From Methylobacterium isbiliense (GTDB taxonomy: Bacteria; Pseudomonadota; Alphaproteobacteria; Rhizobiales; Beijerinckiaceae): a stretch of DNA of 64,000 nucleotides. Both the position numbers and the translations under genes were made by a program. This document shows, in pieces, positions 27,600-36,258 of this stretch. How positions within the stretch are numbered: the stretch's first letter is position 1; the number at the start of each line of letters is the position of its first letter. The notes under the pieces are model-generated. The model had not been told where the DNA came from. It saw nothing but the letters and a program-made list of their open reading frames with translations, and did no database searches. The DNA lies in contig NZ_BPQQ01000018.1 in assembly GCF_022179325.1 (NCBI RefSeq), forward strand, positions 1-64,000, written 5' to 3'.

Positions 27600-28975
27600 G
27601 CGGCAAGCCCCGGCGCGGCCGCGAGCAGCGGCGCCGCCCCGCCGGGCCGGAGCCGGCCCTCGGCATCGGCGAGGCCCATGCGGTCGAGCCACGCGGCGAA
27701 TTCCGGCGCCCGCTTCAGGCCCAGCACCTCGCGCAGGTAGAGCTGGTCGTGGAAGGACGTCGACTGGTAGTTCAGCATCACGTCGTCGGCCCCCGGCACG
27801 CCCATCACGTAGGTCACGCCGGCCGCGCCCAGCAGCGTGAGCAGGGTGTCCATGTCGTCCTGGTCGGCCTCGGCGTGGTTGGTGTAGCAGACGTCGACCC
27901 CGAGCGGCACGCCCATCAGCTTGCCGCAGAAATGGTCCTCCAGGCCGGCCCGGATGATCTCCTTGCCGTCGTAGAGGTATTCGGGGCCGATGAAGCCCAC
28001 CACGCTGTTGACGAGGAGCGGCCGGAAGGCGCGGGCGACCGCGTAGGCGCGCGCCTCCAGCGTCTGCTGGTCGATGCCGTGATGCGCGTTCGCCGATAGG
28101 GCCGAGCCCTGGCCGGTCTCGAAATACATCACGTTGTCGCCCAGGCTGCCGCGCCGCAGCGCCAGCGCCGCCTCGTGCGCCTCCTTGAGCAGCGCCAGCG
28201 TCACCCCGAAGGAGGCGTTCGCTGCTTGCGTGCCCGCGATCGACTGGAAGACGAGGTCGACCGGCACGCCCCGCTCCATCGCCTCCATGGTGGTGGTGAC
28301 GTGGGTGAGCACGCAGCCCTGGGTGGGAATCGCGAAGCGGTCGATCATCTCGGCGAGCAGGTGGAGCAGGCCCGTCAGCCCCTGCACCGAATCCGAGACC
28401 GGGTTGATGCCGATCACCGCGTCGCCGCAGCCATACGCGAGACCGTCGAGGATCGCCGCCGTGATGCCGGCGGGGTCGTCGCCGGGGTGGTTCGGCTGCA
28501 GGCGCACCGCCATCGTGCCGGGCAGCCCGATCGTGTTGCGGAAGCGCGTCACCACCCGGGCCTTGCGGGCGACCAGGATCAGGTCCTGGTTGCGCATGAT
28601 CTTCGACACGGCGGCGGCGATCTCGGGCGTCACGCCGGGCGCGATCGCCGACAGCGTCGCGCTCTCCGCCGTGAGCAGGAACTCGCGGAAATCCCCCACC
28701 GTCAGGTGGGCGATCGCCGCGAAGGCCGCGGTGTCGTGGGTGTCGAGGATCAGCCGGGTGACGTCGTCGTCCTCGTAGGGGATCAGCGGCCGGTTGATGA
28801 GGTCGGTGAGCGGCCGGTCGGCGAGGCACCAGCGCGCCGCCACCGATTCCTCGGCCGAGCCCGCCGCGATGCCCGCGAGCCGGTCGCCGGAGCGGATCGG
28901 GCTCGCCTTGGCCATCAGCTCCGCCAGATCCGAGAACACCCACGTGCGGGGGCCGACGACGTGCCGGTAGGCCAT
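27596..28975 (-). CDS. eutB: Ethanolamine ammonia-lyase large subunit EutB
   Basis: The 459-aa TIM-barrel catalytic chain, full length. The ATG at 28975 follows GGAGAGATC. Conserved EutB segments include LPGTMAVRLQPNHPGDDP, GDAVIGINPVSDSV, MYFETGQGSALSANAHHG and GADDVMLNYQSTSFHD, which hold the substrate-binding Arg, Asn, Gln and Glu residues. With EutC it forms the active lyase, releasing ammonia that can serve as a nitrogen source. The gene begins 31 bases after higA on the same strand, so it either shares that transcript or has a promoter inside higA. Confidence 0.97.
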   Translation of the reverse strand: MAYRHVVGPRTWVFSDLAELMAKASPIRSGDRLAGIAAGSAEESVAARWCLADRPLTDLINRPLIPYEDDDVTRLILDTHDTAAFAAIAHLTVGDFREFLLTAESATLSAIAPGVTPEIAAAVSKIMRNQDLILVARKARVVTRFRNTIGLPGTMAVRLQPNHPGDDPAGITAAILDGLAYGCGDAVIGINPVSDSVQGLTGLLHLLAEMIDRFAIPTQGCVLTHVTTTMEAMERGVPVDLVFQSIAGTQAANASFGVTLALLKEAHEAALALRRGSLGDNVMYFETGQGSALSANAHHGIDQQTLEARAYAVARAFRPLLVNSVVGFIGPEYLYDGKEIIRAGLEDHFCGKLMGVPLGVDVCYTNHAEADQDDMDTLLTLLGAAGVTYVMGVPGADDVMLNYQSTSFHDQLYLREVLGLKRAPEFAAWLDRMGLADAEGRLRPGGAAPLLAAAPGLAA

Positions 28976-29006
28976 TCGGGATCTCTCCTGCCTCGACCGC
29001 ACGACA

Positions 29007-29375
29007 CTACCGCATTCGGCGCGGGACGCGATCCGGTCCGGTGATCCGCACCCCCGAAGGCGGGGCGGCAGGGATGCGGCGGATCTCCTCAAGCTCCCGA
29101 CGGATCTCGGGCAGCAGCGTCTCGGTCTCGAACCGCGTCTGAAGGTTGAGCCAGAACTGAGACGACACGTTGAACCGGCGTCCGAGCCGCAGGGCCGTGT
29201 CGGTGCTGATGCCGATCTCCTCTCGAACGATCCGCTCGATGCGGGTCCGAGGCAGCTCGAGAGCCTTGGCAACAGCCCCGGCGGACAGCCCGAGGGGCTT
29301 CATGAACTCCTCACGCAACACCTCGCCAGGATGCAGCGGGGAGAGCGTGTCCACGATCTCCGGCTCGTCGATCAC
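29007..29375 (-). CDS. higA: HigA-type antitoxin
   Basis: A 122-aa helix-turn-helix antitoxin. HPGEVLREEFMKPLGLSAGAVAKALELPRTRI and GISTDTALRLGRRFNVSSQFWLNLQ (each shown only in part by family convention) form the XRE-type HTH and dimer helix of HigA. The GTG at 29375 is chosen for its GGAGGACG ribosome site, 16 bases after the higB stop; the upstream frame runs through higB. It would neutralise HigB and repress the operon. The C-terminal 25 residues are longer than usual for HigA. Confidence 0.88.
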   Translation of the reverse strand: MIDEPEIVDTLSPLHPGEVLREEFMKPLGLSAGAVAKALELPRTRIERIVREEIGISTDTALRLGRRFNVSSQFWLNLQTRFETETLLPEIRRELEEIRRIPAAPPSGVRITGPDRVPRRMR

Positions 29376-29391
29376 CGCGTTCGTCCTCCGG

Positions 29392-29670
29392 TCAGTGATG
29401 ATCGACGATCTCGACACGAGCGGGCCCGTGATCGGTCCACGCAAAGCAGATGCGGACACGGTCGTCGACCCTGATCGCGTGGTGTCCGGCCCGATCGTTC
29501 GTCGGCGCACGGAGGGTGTTCCCGGGCGGCCTCTTCACCTCGTCAAGCGGCGTAGCCGCATCGATCACCCCGAGCTTCCGGCGCGCCGCCTTGAAGACGT
29601 GCCTGAATCGAGCCAGCCCGCCAAAGCGACCGTGGCCGTTGCAACGCGCTGCCGCAGCCCTAGATCGCAG
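29392..29670 (-). CDS. higB: HigB-type mRNA interferase toxin, N-terminus doubtful
   Basis: The C-terminal 70 residues match HigB: FRHVFKAARRKLGVIDAAT, a PPGNTLRA segment, and the strands AIRVDDRVRICFAWTD and VEIVDHH. HigB is a RelE-fold, ribosome-dependent mRNA endonuclease. Homologues begin about M-I-x-S/T-F-R-S; here the aligned segment is ACTLRSRA with no ATG, GTG or TTG at the expected place. The nearest in-frame option is CTG at 29670, used as a provisional start. Either a CTG start is used or the start has been lost and the toxin is dead. It directly precedes higA. Confidence 0.55.
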   Translation of the reverse strand: MRSRAAAARCNGHGRFGGLARFRHVFKAARRKLGVIDAATPLDEVKRPPGNTLRAPTNDRAGHHAIRVDDRVRICFAWTDHGPARVEIVDHH

Positions 29671-30091
29671 GGTGCAGGCTCGATCGGATGGCGCCCGGGA
29701 TGGATGCCCACATCGCAGGGGACGCGGCGCGTGCGACCGGATCGGGCCGGCATCGCCGCATGCAGGATGCCTCGCCGACCGGCGGATCGAACCGGGCCTT
29801 GGCCGGGGGCGATGATCGTCCCGGAGACAGCCACGTCTCCGGATCCGGTCGGGTGACGAGGGGTGATCCGCCCCCTTCGCGCGTCTCTCCCCGTGACGGT
29901 CCGCGGGATCTCCCATCGACGGGACGCTGGCGCGGCCCGCCTCGTGGCAAAATCCGGGTCTCGACCGCTCCCGGTTCGGAGAGCGCCGCGCCGCTGGAAC
30001 GCCTCTTGCGTCGTGACCAGTGCACTATCCCATGTGAAGGCGGTCCGCTTCCACTTGGGCTTTCACACCGTGATCAGTGAGGAGGACGCCC
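29671..30091. other. Intergenic region, no gene seen
   Basis: About 420 bases between higB and a DUF6894 gene. Frames on both strands overlap one another and give low-complexity Arg/Pro/Gly translations with no ribosome site. It must contain the higBA promoter on the minus strand and the DUF6894 promoter on the plus strand, but no convincing boxes stand out. Confidence 0.5.
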
Positions 30092-30352
30092 GTGCATCGC
30101 TACTTCTTCGACCTCGAAGCGGAGGGCTTCGACGCCCGGGACGATGTCGGTGTGGTCCTGGCCGATGACGGTGCCGCCCGCGCCGAGGCCGTGCTGGCGC
30201 TGCGCTCCTGCGCCGCCGCGCCGCTGCCCTGCGGCCGGCGCGCCGACCTCGCGCTGCGGGTGCGCGACGAGACCGGCCAGACCGTGATGCGGGTGGTGCT
30301 CGGCGCCACGGTGACGCGCGGCGCGGCACCGGCCGGCAGCATGGCGGCCTGA
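30092..30352 (+). CDS. DUF6894 family small protein
   Basis: An 86-aa cytoplasmic protein starting at GTG with GAGGAGG nine bases upstream. HRYFFDLEAEGFDARDDVGVVLADDGAARAEA (seen in outline) has the DUF6894 arrangement: a strand ending in aromatic residues, an acidic Asp/Glu loop, then a helix, then a second pair of strands. Such proteins occur in many copies in Methylobacterium and Bradyrhizobium genomes; function unknown. It appears monocistronic. Confidence 0.75.
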   Translation: MHRYFFDLEAEGFDARDDVGVVLADDGAARAEAVLALRSCAAAPLPCGRRADLALRVRDETGQTVMRVVLGATVTRGAAPAGSMAA

Positions 30353-30432
30353 GGGGACGGCCGCCGGCGGGGCGCTCGCCGAGCGCGCCGGCGGCTCAAT
30401 GGATCCCGCCCGCAGTGCCGGCGGGCAGGCCG

Positions 30433-31293
30433 TCAGATCAGCGGCTTGCCGCCCGTCACCGCCACGGTGGCGCCCGAGACGTAGCTCGCTTCCTCGGCGG
30501 CCAGCATGACGTAGACCGGCGCCAGCTCGCAGGGTTGGGCCGGCCGCTGCATCGGCACCTGCTTGCCGAAATTCTCGACCTTCTCCGGGGGCATCGTCGA
30601 CGGGATCAGCGGCGTCCAGACCGGACCCGGCGCGACGCAGTTCACGCGGATGCCCTTCTCGGCCAGGAGCTGCGCCAAGCCGCCGGTGAAGTTCTGGATC
30701 GCCCCCTTGGTGGTGGCGTAGGCGAGGAGCTGCGGGCTCGGCGTGTCGGCGTTGATCGAGGTCGTGTTGACGATCGCGCTGCCCGGCCGCAGGTGCGGCA
30801 GCGCCGCCTTCGTCAGGTAGAACATCGCGTGGATGTTGGTGCGGAAGGTGACGTCCCACTCCTCGTCGCTGATCTCCTCGGGCGACTGGAAGGTGGCCTG
30901 ATGGGCGGCGTTGTTGACGAGGATGTCGACGCCCCCGAACGCCGCCACCGCCTTCTCGACGATGGCGCGGCAATGGGCCGGGTCCTTGATGTCGCCGGGC
31001 ACCAGCACGGCCTTGCGCCCGGCCTCCTCGACGAGGCGGCCGGCCTCGCGCGCATCGTCATGCTCGTCGTAGTAGCTGATGAGCACGTCCGCGCCCTCGC
31101 GCGCGAAGGCGAGCGCCACCGCCTTGCCGATGCCGCTGTCACCCCCGGTGATGATGGCCTTGCGGCCGGCAAGCCGGCCCGACCCGCGGTAGCTCGTCTC
31201 GCCGTAATCGGGCCGCGGATCCATCTCGGCATCCCGGCCCGGCATCGGGATCTGCTTCTGGCGGCTGAAGGGCGGTGTGGGGAAGTCCGGCAT
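30433..31293 (-). CDS. SDR family oxidoreductase
   Basis: A 286-aa short-chain dehydrogenase of the stress-associated YghA/general stress protein 39 type with an N-terminal extension (about 1-40) containing PFSRQKQIPMPG. The Rossmann motif is ITGGDSGIGKAVA (about 48-60), NNAAHQ follows at strand 4, the catalytic Ser lies in TTSINADTP and Tyr/Lys in YATTKGAI; the C-terminus closes with SGATVAVTGGKPLI. NAD(P)-dependent oxidation or reduction of an alcohol or carbonyl is expected. The ATG at 31293 follows AGGAG; the frame upstream is not needed for the fold. Confidence 0.92.
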   Translation of the reverse strand: MPDFPTPPFSRQKQIPMPGRDAEMDPRPDYGETSYRGSGRLAGRKAIITGGDSGIGKAVALAFAREGADVLISYYDEHDDAREAGRLVEEAGRKAVLVPGDIKDPAHCRAIVEKAVAAFGGVDILVNNAAHQATFQSPEEISDEEWDVTFRTNIHAMFYLTKAALPHLRPGSAIVNTTSINADTPSPQLLAYATTKGAIQNFTGGLAQLLAEKGIRVNCVAPGPVWTPLIPSTMPPEKVENFGKQVPMQRPAQPCELAPVYVMLAAEEASYVSGATVAVTGGKPLI

Positions 31294-31379
31294 GGCGGTG
31301 ACTCCTGGACGCGCAACAGGGACCGGCCGCGAGCCGCGCCGCGACCGGGAGGATGACTCGATGGGCCGGGCGAGCCGTG

Positions 31380-31637
31380 TCAGAAGCGGCCGTTGTTCGG
31401 CCGGCAGCGCCCGTCCGCGATCTTGAAGTTCGGCGGATCGCACGGGACCATGTCGGCCGGGCACCATTTCTGGCAGACGCGGGGACCGAACCCGTCGGGC
31501 CGTTCCGCGTAGACGCCGGGCGGCGCGGCGCGCACGCTGCCGGTCACCTCCGGACCGTCGTCGAAAAACGGATAGGGTTGCGCCAGGGCCGGCGCGGCGA
31601 GGAACAGCGGGGCCAGCACGAGGCCGAGCGCGCGCAT
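31380..31637 (-). CDS. Small secreted Cys-containing protein (85 aa)
   Basis: Starts at the ATG at 31637 after GGGAGATCG. A signal peptide (about residues 1-19) precedes a short mature protein with four cysteines in VCQKWCPADMVPCDPPNF and DGRC, plus a PYPFFDD segment. The Cys-x3-Cys and further cysteines may form disulfides or bind metal. No family recognised. It lies about 85 bases after the SDR stop-proximal region's upstream start, on the same strand, and 116 bases downstream of the Mrr-type gene. Confidence 0.7.
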   Translation of the reverse strand: MRALGLVLAPLFLAAPALAQPYPFFDDGPEVTGSVRAAPPGVYAERPDGFGPRVCQKWCPADMVPCDPPNFKIADGRCRPNNGRF

Positions 31638-31753
31638 CGAACGATCTCCCAGGACGTGGCATCCGTGGCGCCGCTCCGGCCCCCGCGGGGCCGGGCGCGA
31701 CGCCGGACCAACGGTCCCGTGCGGCGCCTGTTCCGCCCCGCGAGGCGCGCGCG

Positions 31754-32503
31754 TCAGCGCCGCGGCCGCAGGCTGCCGAGGTCGTCGTGGTGGAGCAGCA
31801 GCACGCCGGTCGCGCCGGCGAGCTTGCGGGCCGCCGGGGTGAACCCCGCATTCGAGACCACGGCGGCCCGGTCGGCGTTCCAGTAGCTGCGGGCGGCGAC
31901 CACTTCCTGCACCGCAGCGTTGCCCACCGGCTTCGCGTAGCGCTTGCATTGCACGACGAGGCGCAGGCCGTCCCATTCGGCGATCACATCGGCCCCCTGG
32001 TCCCCCGCCGCCCGGGTGGCGCGAGCCTGCCAGCCGGCGCGCTCCAAGAGGGCGGCGCAGAAGCGCTCGTAAGCGATCCCGTCCTCCGGCAGGGCGTCCG
32101 CCTCCTCGTGCGCCTCCGCAAGCGAGGCCGCCTCGACCAGCGCCAGGATCTCCTCGCGGCGGGCCTCGGCGAGGTCGCCGTAGCCCTCGGCCTCGAGCCG
32201 CGGCCGCAGGGTGCGGGCCACGAAGTAATCGCGCTCGCGCAGCCAGCCGTCGAGGATCAGGTTGTCGTAGGGATCGACGTAGGTCTCCTGCCGCCGCCGC
32301 AGAGCGAGCGTCCCGCGGTGCGGTTCCACCAGACGCCGCACCCGCCGCCGGAAGCGGCGCCCGCGCCCGAGCCGGTGCGTCAGCACGGCGGTCACCACCA
32401 GGACGGTGACCGCGAGGGCCGGGCGCCCGAGCCACAGGCTCGCCGCCCCGCCCGCCACCACGGGCCAGAACAGCAGATCGGCGATGCTGCGCGGCGCGGC
32501 CAT
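31754..32503 (-). CDS. Membrane-anchored restriction endonuclease-like (Mrr) protein
   Basis: A 249-aa protein with two short hydrophobic segments at the N-terminus (about 9-42) and a C-terminal Mrr_cat nuclease domain (about 145-245). The catalytic pattern D-x(n)-QxK is visible as GADVIAEWDGLRLVVQCKRY, preceded by the Glu in the YERFCAALLE helix. Mrr domains cleave (often methylated) DNA; TM-Mrr architectures are found across proteobacteria and some may act at the membrane in DNA uptake or defence, which is inference. No methyltransferase or specificity subunit is nearby. Confidence 0.82.
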   Translation of the reverse strand: MAAPRSIADLLFWPVVAGGAASLWLGRPALAVTVLVVTAVLTHRLGRGRRFRRRVRRLVEPHRGTLALRRRQETYVDPYDNLILDGWLRERDYFVARTLRPRLEAEGYGDLAEARREEILALVEAASLAEAHEEADALPEDGIAYERFCAALLERAGWQARATRAAGDQGADVIAEWDGLRLVVQCKRYAKPVGNAAVQEVVAARSYWNADRAAVVSNAGFTPAARKLAGATGVLLLHHDDLGSLRPRR

Positions 32504-32782
32504 GCACTCCTCCTCACGCCGGCACCCTGGCAGCGGGTGCTTGCCCCCGGGCTAACCGGGGGCGGGCCGCACGCGGCGTCCACAGGCGTCTTGCACCGGA
32601 GGCCGGCCGGGACGGAGCCTCGGGCGGGGCCGATCAGCGCAAGGGCGGCGCGGTGCTTGCACCCGTGCTGTCACTCGGCCGATGCTCGGCCGGCCGGCCC
32701 ATGCGCATCCTTCGCCAAAGCGGTCCTCGTTTCGGTGGGACGACGATGCGACACGAAGGAGAGCCGGGCGCGGGAGATCGCG

Positions 32783-33565
32783 ATGAGGCACTGGGTCGCC
32801 GCCGTTCTCGCCTGTCTGCTCTGCGTCACGGGCAGCCGTGCCGCCGAGTCGCCGACAGAGGTGGACGTCGCCCTGGTGCTCGCCGTGGACGTCTCGCTGT
32901 CGATGACCGCCGACGAGCAGTTCGTCCAGCGCAGCGGCTACGTCGAGGCCTTCCGCTCGGCCGTCGTGCATCAGGCCGTGCGCCAGGGGCTCCTCGGCCG
33001 GATCGCCGTCACCTACGTCGAGTGGGCCGGGGTCGGCAACCAGCGCGTGGTGGTGCCCTGGACCCTGATCGCCGGGCGGGAGGACGCCCTCGCCTTCGCG
33101 GATCTCCTGTCGCAGAGTCCGCCGCGGCGCTCGACCTGGACCTCGATCGCCAGCGCCATCGACTTCTCGGTCGGCCTGTTCGCCAATAACGGGCTGGAGC
33201 CCCTGCGGCGGGTCATCGACGTCTCGGGCGACGGCCCGAACAACCAGGGGCGCCCGGTGACGCGCGCGCGCGACGACGCGGTGGCGCAGGGCATCGTAAT
33301 CAACGGCCTGCCGCTGATGATCCGCGAGCCGAGCGGTCCCTGGGACATCAAGGACCTCGACCTCTACTACCGGGATTGCGTGATCGGCGGGAGCGGCAGC
33401 TTCATGGTGCCGGTGCGCGAGCGCGCGCAATTCGCGGACGCCATCCGCACCAAGATCGTGCGCGAGGTCGCGGGCCACGCCGAGCCGCCGCGGGTGCAGC
33501 GCATCCAGACCGGGCCGAGAGCGAACTGCCTCGTCGGGGACCGGCCGAATCCCGAATGGGATTGA
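32783..33565 (+). CDS. DUF1194 family protein with von Willebrand factor A-like fold
   Basis: A 260-aa exported protein. A signal peptide (about residues 1-20) is followed by VDVALVLAVDVSLSM, carrying the DxSxS metal-site (MIDAS) motif, then the DUF1194-typical YVEWAG, RSTWTSIASAIDF and VIDVSGDGPNNQG blocks. DUF1194 proteins are periplasmic vWA-like proteins limited mostly to alphaproteobacteria and of unknown role. One pair of Cys (in YRDCVIGG and ANCLVGD) could form a disulfide. The ATG at 32783 follows GGAGATCG. Confidence 0.88.
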   Translation: MRHWVAAVLACLLCVTGSRAAESPTEVDVALVLAVDVSLSMTADEQFVQRSGYVEAFRSAVVHQAVRQGLLGRIAVTYVEWAGVGNQRVVVPWTLIAGREDALAFADLLSQSPPRRSTWTSIASAIDFSVGLFANNGLEPLRRVIDVSGDGPNNQGRPVTRARDDAVAQGIVINGLPLMIREPSGPWDIKDLDLYYRDCVIGGSGSFMVPVRERAQFADAIRTKIVREVAGHAEPPRVQRIQTGPRANCLVGDRPNPEWD

Positions 33566-33676
33566 AGTCCTGACGGCGAGTCGCGCGTCGCCGAGGTGAC
33601 GGGCGGGCGAGACGCTTCGCCGGGCCCGAGCATCATCGCGCCCCCGGTGCGGACCGCGAGCGAGGACCGATGCGGG

Positions 33677-34132
33677 CTATTCGGCTGCCTTGGCGGTCTG
33701 TGTCTTGCGCTTCGTCGGGTAGGATTTCCGCCTCTGCTGCCCAAGACCCATGGTCTTGGCCAGCTCGGAGCGGGCCGCCGCATAGTTCGGCGCCACCATC
33801 GGGTAGTCCGCCGGCAGGTTCCACCGTGCCCGGTACTGCTCGGGGCTGAGGCCGTAACGCGACCGGAGATGCCGCTTGAGCGATTTGAATTTCTTGCCGT
33901 CCTCAAGGCAGATGAGAAATTCCGGGGTGATCGAGCGCTTGATCGGAACGGCAGGCGTGAGTGCGGCCGGCTTCTCCGCGGCCGCGTCCTTCCCCAGGCT
34001 GCCCAGGGCCGCATGCACCGAAGCAATCAGTCCGGGCAGTTCCGCCGGCGGGACCGAGTTCCTGCTCACGAAAGCCGACACGATGTCGGCCGCCAACTCG
34101 ATATAGCCCGTCGAGGCCGTACTCTCACTCAT
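33677..34132 (-). CDS. mucR: MucR family transcriptional regulator
   Basis: A 151-aa MucR with the canonical DNA-binding block FLICLEDGKKFKSLKRHL followed by LSPEQYRARW and YPMVAPNYAAARSELAK. It retains the ligand Cys that the other copy in this window lacks. MucR proteins bind AT-rich promoters and repress exopolysaccharide, motility and cell-cycle genes in Hyphomicrobiales. The ATG at 34132 gives the usual N-terminus. An AT-rich stretch of about 450 bases upstream, unusual for this window, is a good candidate for autoregulation. Confidence 0.92.
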   Translation of the reverse strand: MSESTASTGYIELAADIVSAFVSRNSVPPAELPGLIASVHAALGSLGKDAAAEKPAALTPAVPIKRSITPEFLICLEDGKKFKSLKRHLRSRYGLSPEQYRARWNLPADYPMVAPNYAAARSELAKTMGLGQQRRKSYPTKRKTQTAKAAE

Positions 34133-34601
34133 CCTGCCTGCCCTCATTGCGCCGGGAAACCCGAAGACGTCCAGACATTCCAGCCGCAGGTTCCATCCGA
34201 ATCGAGGCGGATATGTCTTCTGTCAGCACTGATTAATATTGCTTCCGCTCAGTTCGTGCAAGAGGCAAACAAGACTCGCGCGGTTTTCGGATGCAACCGT
34301 TAGGTTCGCGCCGTTTTGGTGGCTCTGGGTTGAAATCAATGCCACCGTCGGTCACGCAGGATGCCTTCAGGTTGGGCGCTGTGCGGCTCGAATCGGCGGC
34401 CTGGGGGCTTTTGAGGTAAAAAATTACTGGTACTCTGCTCGTTCGCAGAAGGACCGCCAAGCATGCGGGCCACACGTGGCTGCACTATGCGGCAGGGTCA
34501 ATTGTTTAGGAATATACGCTCATGCGCGGCGCGTGGCCGCGGACCGGGTGTGTGCAACTTGAACGGGCACCACGAAATCGCCGGCGAATCGCGCCGGCGG
34601 A
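34133..34601. other. AT-richer intergenic region upstream of mucR, no gene seen
   Basis: About 470 bases with no convincing frame. Local AT-rich tracts (for example GATTAATATTG near 34232 and GGTAAAAAATTACTGG near 34415) contrast with the surroundings and fit MucR/H-NS-like binding. The mucR promoter must lie at the left end on the minus strand. Confidence 0.5.
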
Positions 34602-34742
34602 TCATGCCGCGGCGGTGATGCGACTGTAGGCTGCGATGATCGCATCCGCATCGGCCTCGCTCAGATCCGTCAGGAAGACCGAATCGCCGATGATGAGCGT
34701 GCACAGCCCGTCATCGCTCGTCTGCTTGCGGATAGGAGGCAT
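34602..34742 (-). CDS. Small hypothetical protein (46 aa)
   Basis: A 46-codon frame reading MPPIRKQTSDDGLCTLIIGD, then SVFLTDLSEADADAII and ending SRITAAA. A GAGG ribosome site lies about eight bases before the ATG. The pattern (two beta strands LCTLIIGDSVFLTD followed by an acidic helix) looks like a folded mini-protein and codon choice fits the genome. No family recognised; no obvious partner. Confidence 0.5.
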   Translation of the reverse strand: MPPIRKQTSDDGLCTLIIGDSVFLTDLSEADADAIIAAYSRITAAA

Positions 34743-34904
34743 CGCCGGCCCTCGTGCTGGGCATCCTCCACCAAGATGGCCTTCGGTCCGGCGGCGGCAA
34801 TGGGGAGAGGCCGCGCGGCCGGACGGAATCGTCCCGGTCGGCTCCTCAGGCGAGGAACGGTGGTCGCTCGCGGCCGGTTCCCGGACGCCCGTTCCGGCTG
34901 GTTC

Positions 34905-36134
34905 TCACCCGGCGGCCGGATGTCGGCCGGTCTCGCGCTCCAGCGCGACCACCGACAGCGCCTGATCACGCCCGCGCACGGCGTGCTGGCCGAGGGCGCG
35001 GGCCCGGATGCCGTCGGGCAGCCGGGGCAACCGGTCCAGAAGGTCGGCGGAGATCAGCACCGGCGTGTCGAGGGTCCGGCACAGCGTCTCGATCCTGGCG
35101 GTCACGTTCACGGCGTCGCCGAAATACGCGATCTTGTGGCGGTCGACGCCGACCTCGGCGGTGACCACCGAACCGCCGTGGAGGGCCGCGCGGATCTCCG
35201 GCACCGTGCCGAACTGCTCCCGCCAGGACGCGGCCTCGCGCGCGAGCGCGTCGCGGATGGCGAACACGCAGGCGACGCAGCGCGCGTCCTGCAGCCCGCG
35301 GCTCATCGGCCACGTGATCATCGCCATGTCGCCCACGAAATCGTCCGTCGAGCCCTGGCAGCGCCGCACCGGTTCGGCGAGGGCGGCGAACACGGCACCG
35401 AGATAGGCCTGGGCCCTGAGGGCGCCGTGGGTCTCGGCGTAGGCGGTTGAACCGACCACGTCGACGAACAGGAAGATGCGCTGTTCCTCGACCGGCTTGT
35501 GGTAGCGCCCGATCATCAGGTTGACGAAGACCTCCGCGCCGACGAGGTCGCGCATCCGCACCACGAAGACGAGCAGCGCCGAGACGGCGAGGGCGTAGAC
35601 GAGAACCCGCAGCGACGGCACGACCGCGACGGCGAAGGGCTCCTGGCTCAGCCCCAGGCTCCAGACCACGAGGCCGCCGAGGCCGTGGCCGAGCGCGATC
35701 ATCGCCACATAGGCGAGTTCGGCCACCGGCACGTACAGGAAGGTCGGCAGGCGCCGGAAGCGCGACTGGAGGTGCGGCATCAGCACCCCGCGCTCGAGCG
35801 TGAGGGCACAGGCCCCGATGCAGAAGCCGTAGATCGCCGCGACGAGCGGAATCCGGTTGTCGAACAGGATGTCGTAGAGCACGCCCGCGCCCGCGCTGAG
35901 CGCCAGGATGGCGATCCAGAACCACGCATGCTGCGGGATGACCGTCAGCGGGGCGCTCCAGAACGGCGCCCGCGCGAGCCGGCCCGGATGCGGGTCGGCC
36001 GGGGTGCGGTGGAGCGGGGCGGCGCCGGGCAAATGCTGAGCCTCCTGGGCGCGAAGCGCCCGCGATGCCTTGCCGCCGATTGAGGCGCTTTTCGGGGCGA
36101 ACCGGTGCGGCACCCGCGGGCCGCCCACAGGCAT
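34905..36134 (-). CDS. Membrane adenylate/guanylate cyclase domain protein
   Basis: A 409-aa protein: a basic N-terminal tail (about 1-58), five to six transmembrane helices (about 64-215) and a class III nucleotidyl cyclase domain (about 235-395). Metal-binding positions are visible as FLFVDVVGST and TDDFVGDMAM, and the transition-state region as GDAVNVTARIE; these match Rhizobiales cyclases that make cAMP. The helical membrane part is of an unassigned sensor type. Monocistronic; downstream effector not in the window. Confidence 0.88.
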   Translation of the reverse strand: MPVGGPRVPHRFAPKSASIGGKASRALRAQEAQHLPGAAPLHRTPADPHPGRLARAPFWSAPLTVIPQHAWFWIAILALSAGAGVLYDILFDNRIPLVAAIYGFCIGACALTLERGVLMPHLQSRFRRLPTFLYVPVAELAYVAMIALGHGLGGLVVWSLGLSQEPFAVAVVPSLRVLVYALAVSALLVFVVRMRDLVGAEVFVNLMIGRYHKPVEEQRIFLFVDVVGSTAYAETHGALRAQAYLGAVFAALAEPVRRCQGSTDDFVGDMAMITWPMSRGLQDARCVACVFAIRDALAREAASWREQFGTVPEIRAALHGGSVVTAEVGVDRHKIAYFGDAVNVTARIETLCRTLDTPVLISADLLDRLPRLPDGIRARALGQHAVRGRDQALSVVALERETGRHPAAG

Positions 36135-36258
36135 GCGCCAACCGGGTGCGGCGATACCCGAGCGGAAAGGACGGACCGAGGAAAATCTATCTGGAAGTTT
36201 CCCCTTGGTCAGTCCAGTATGATCCCTGCCGGACGCCGCCGGTCTCAGGGAGAGCGCA

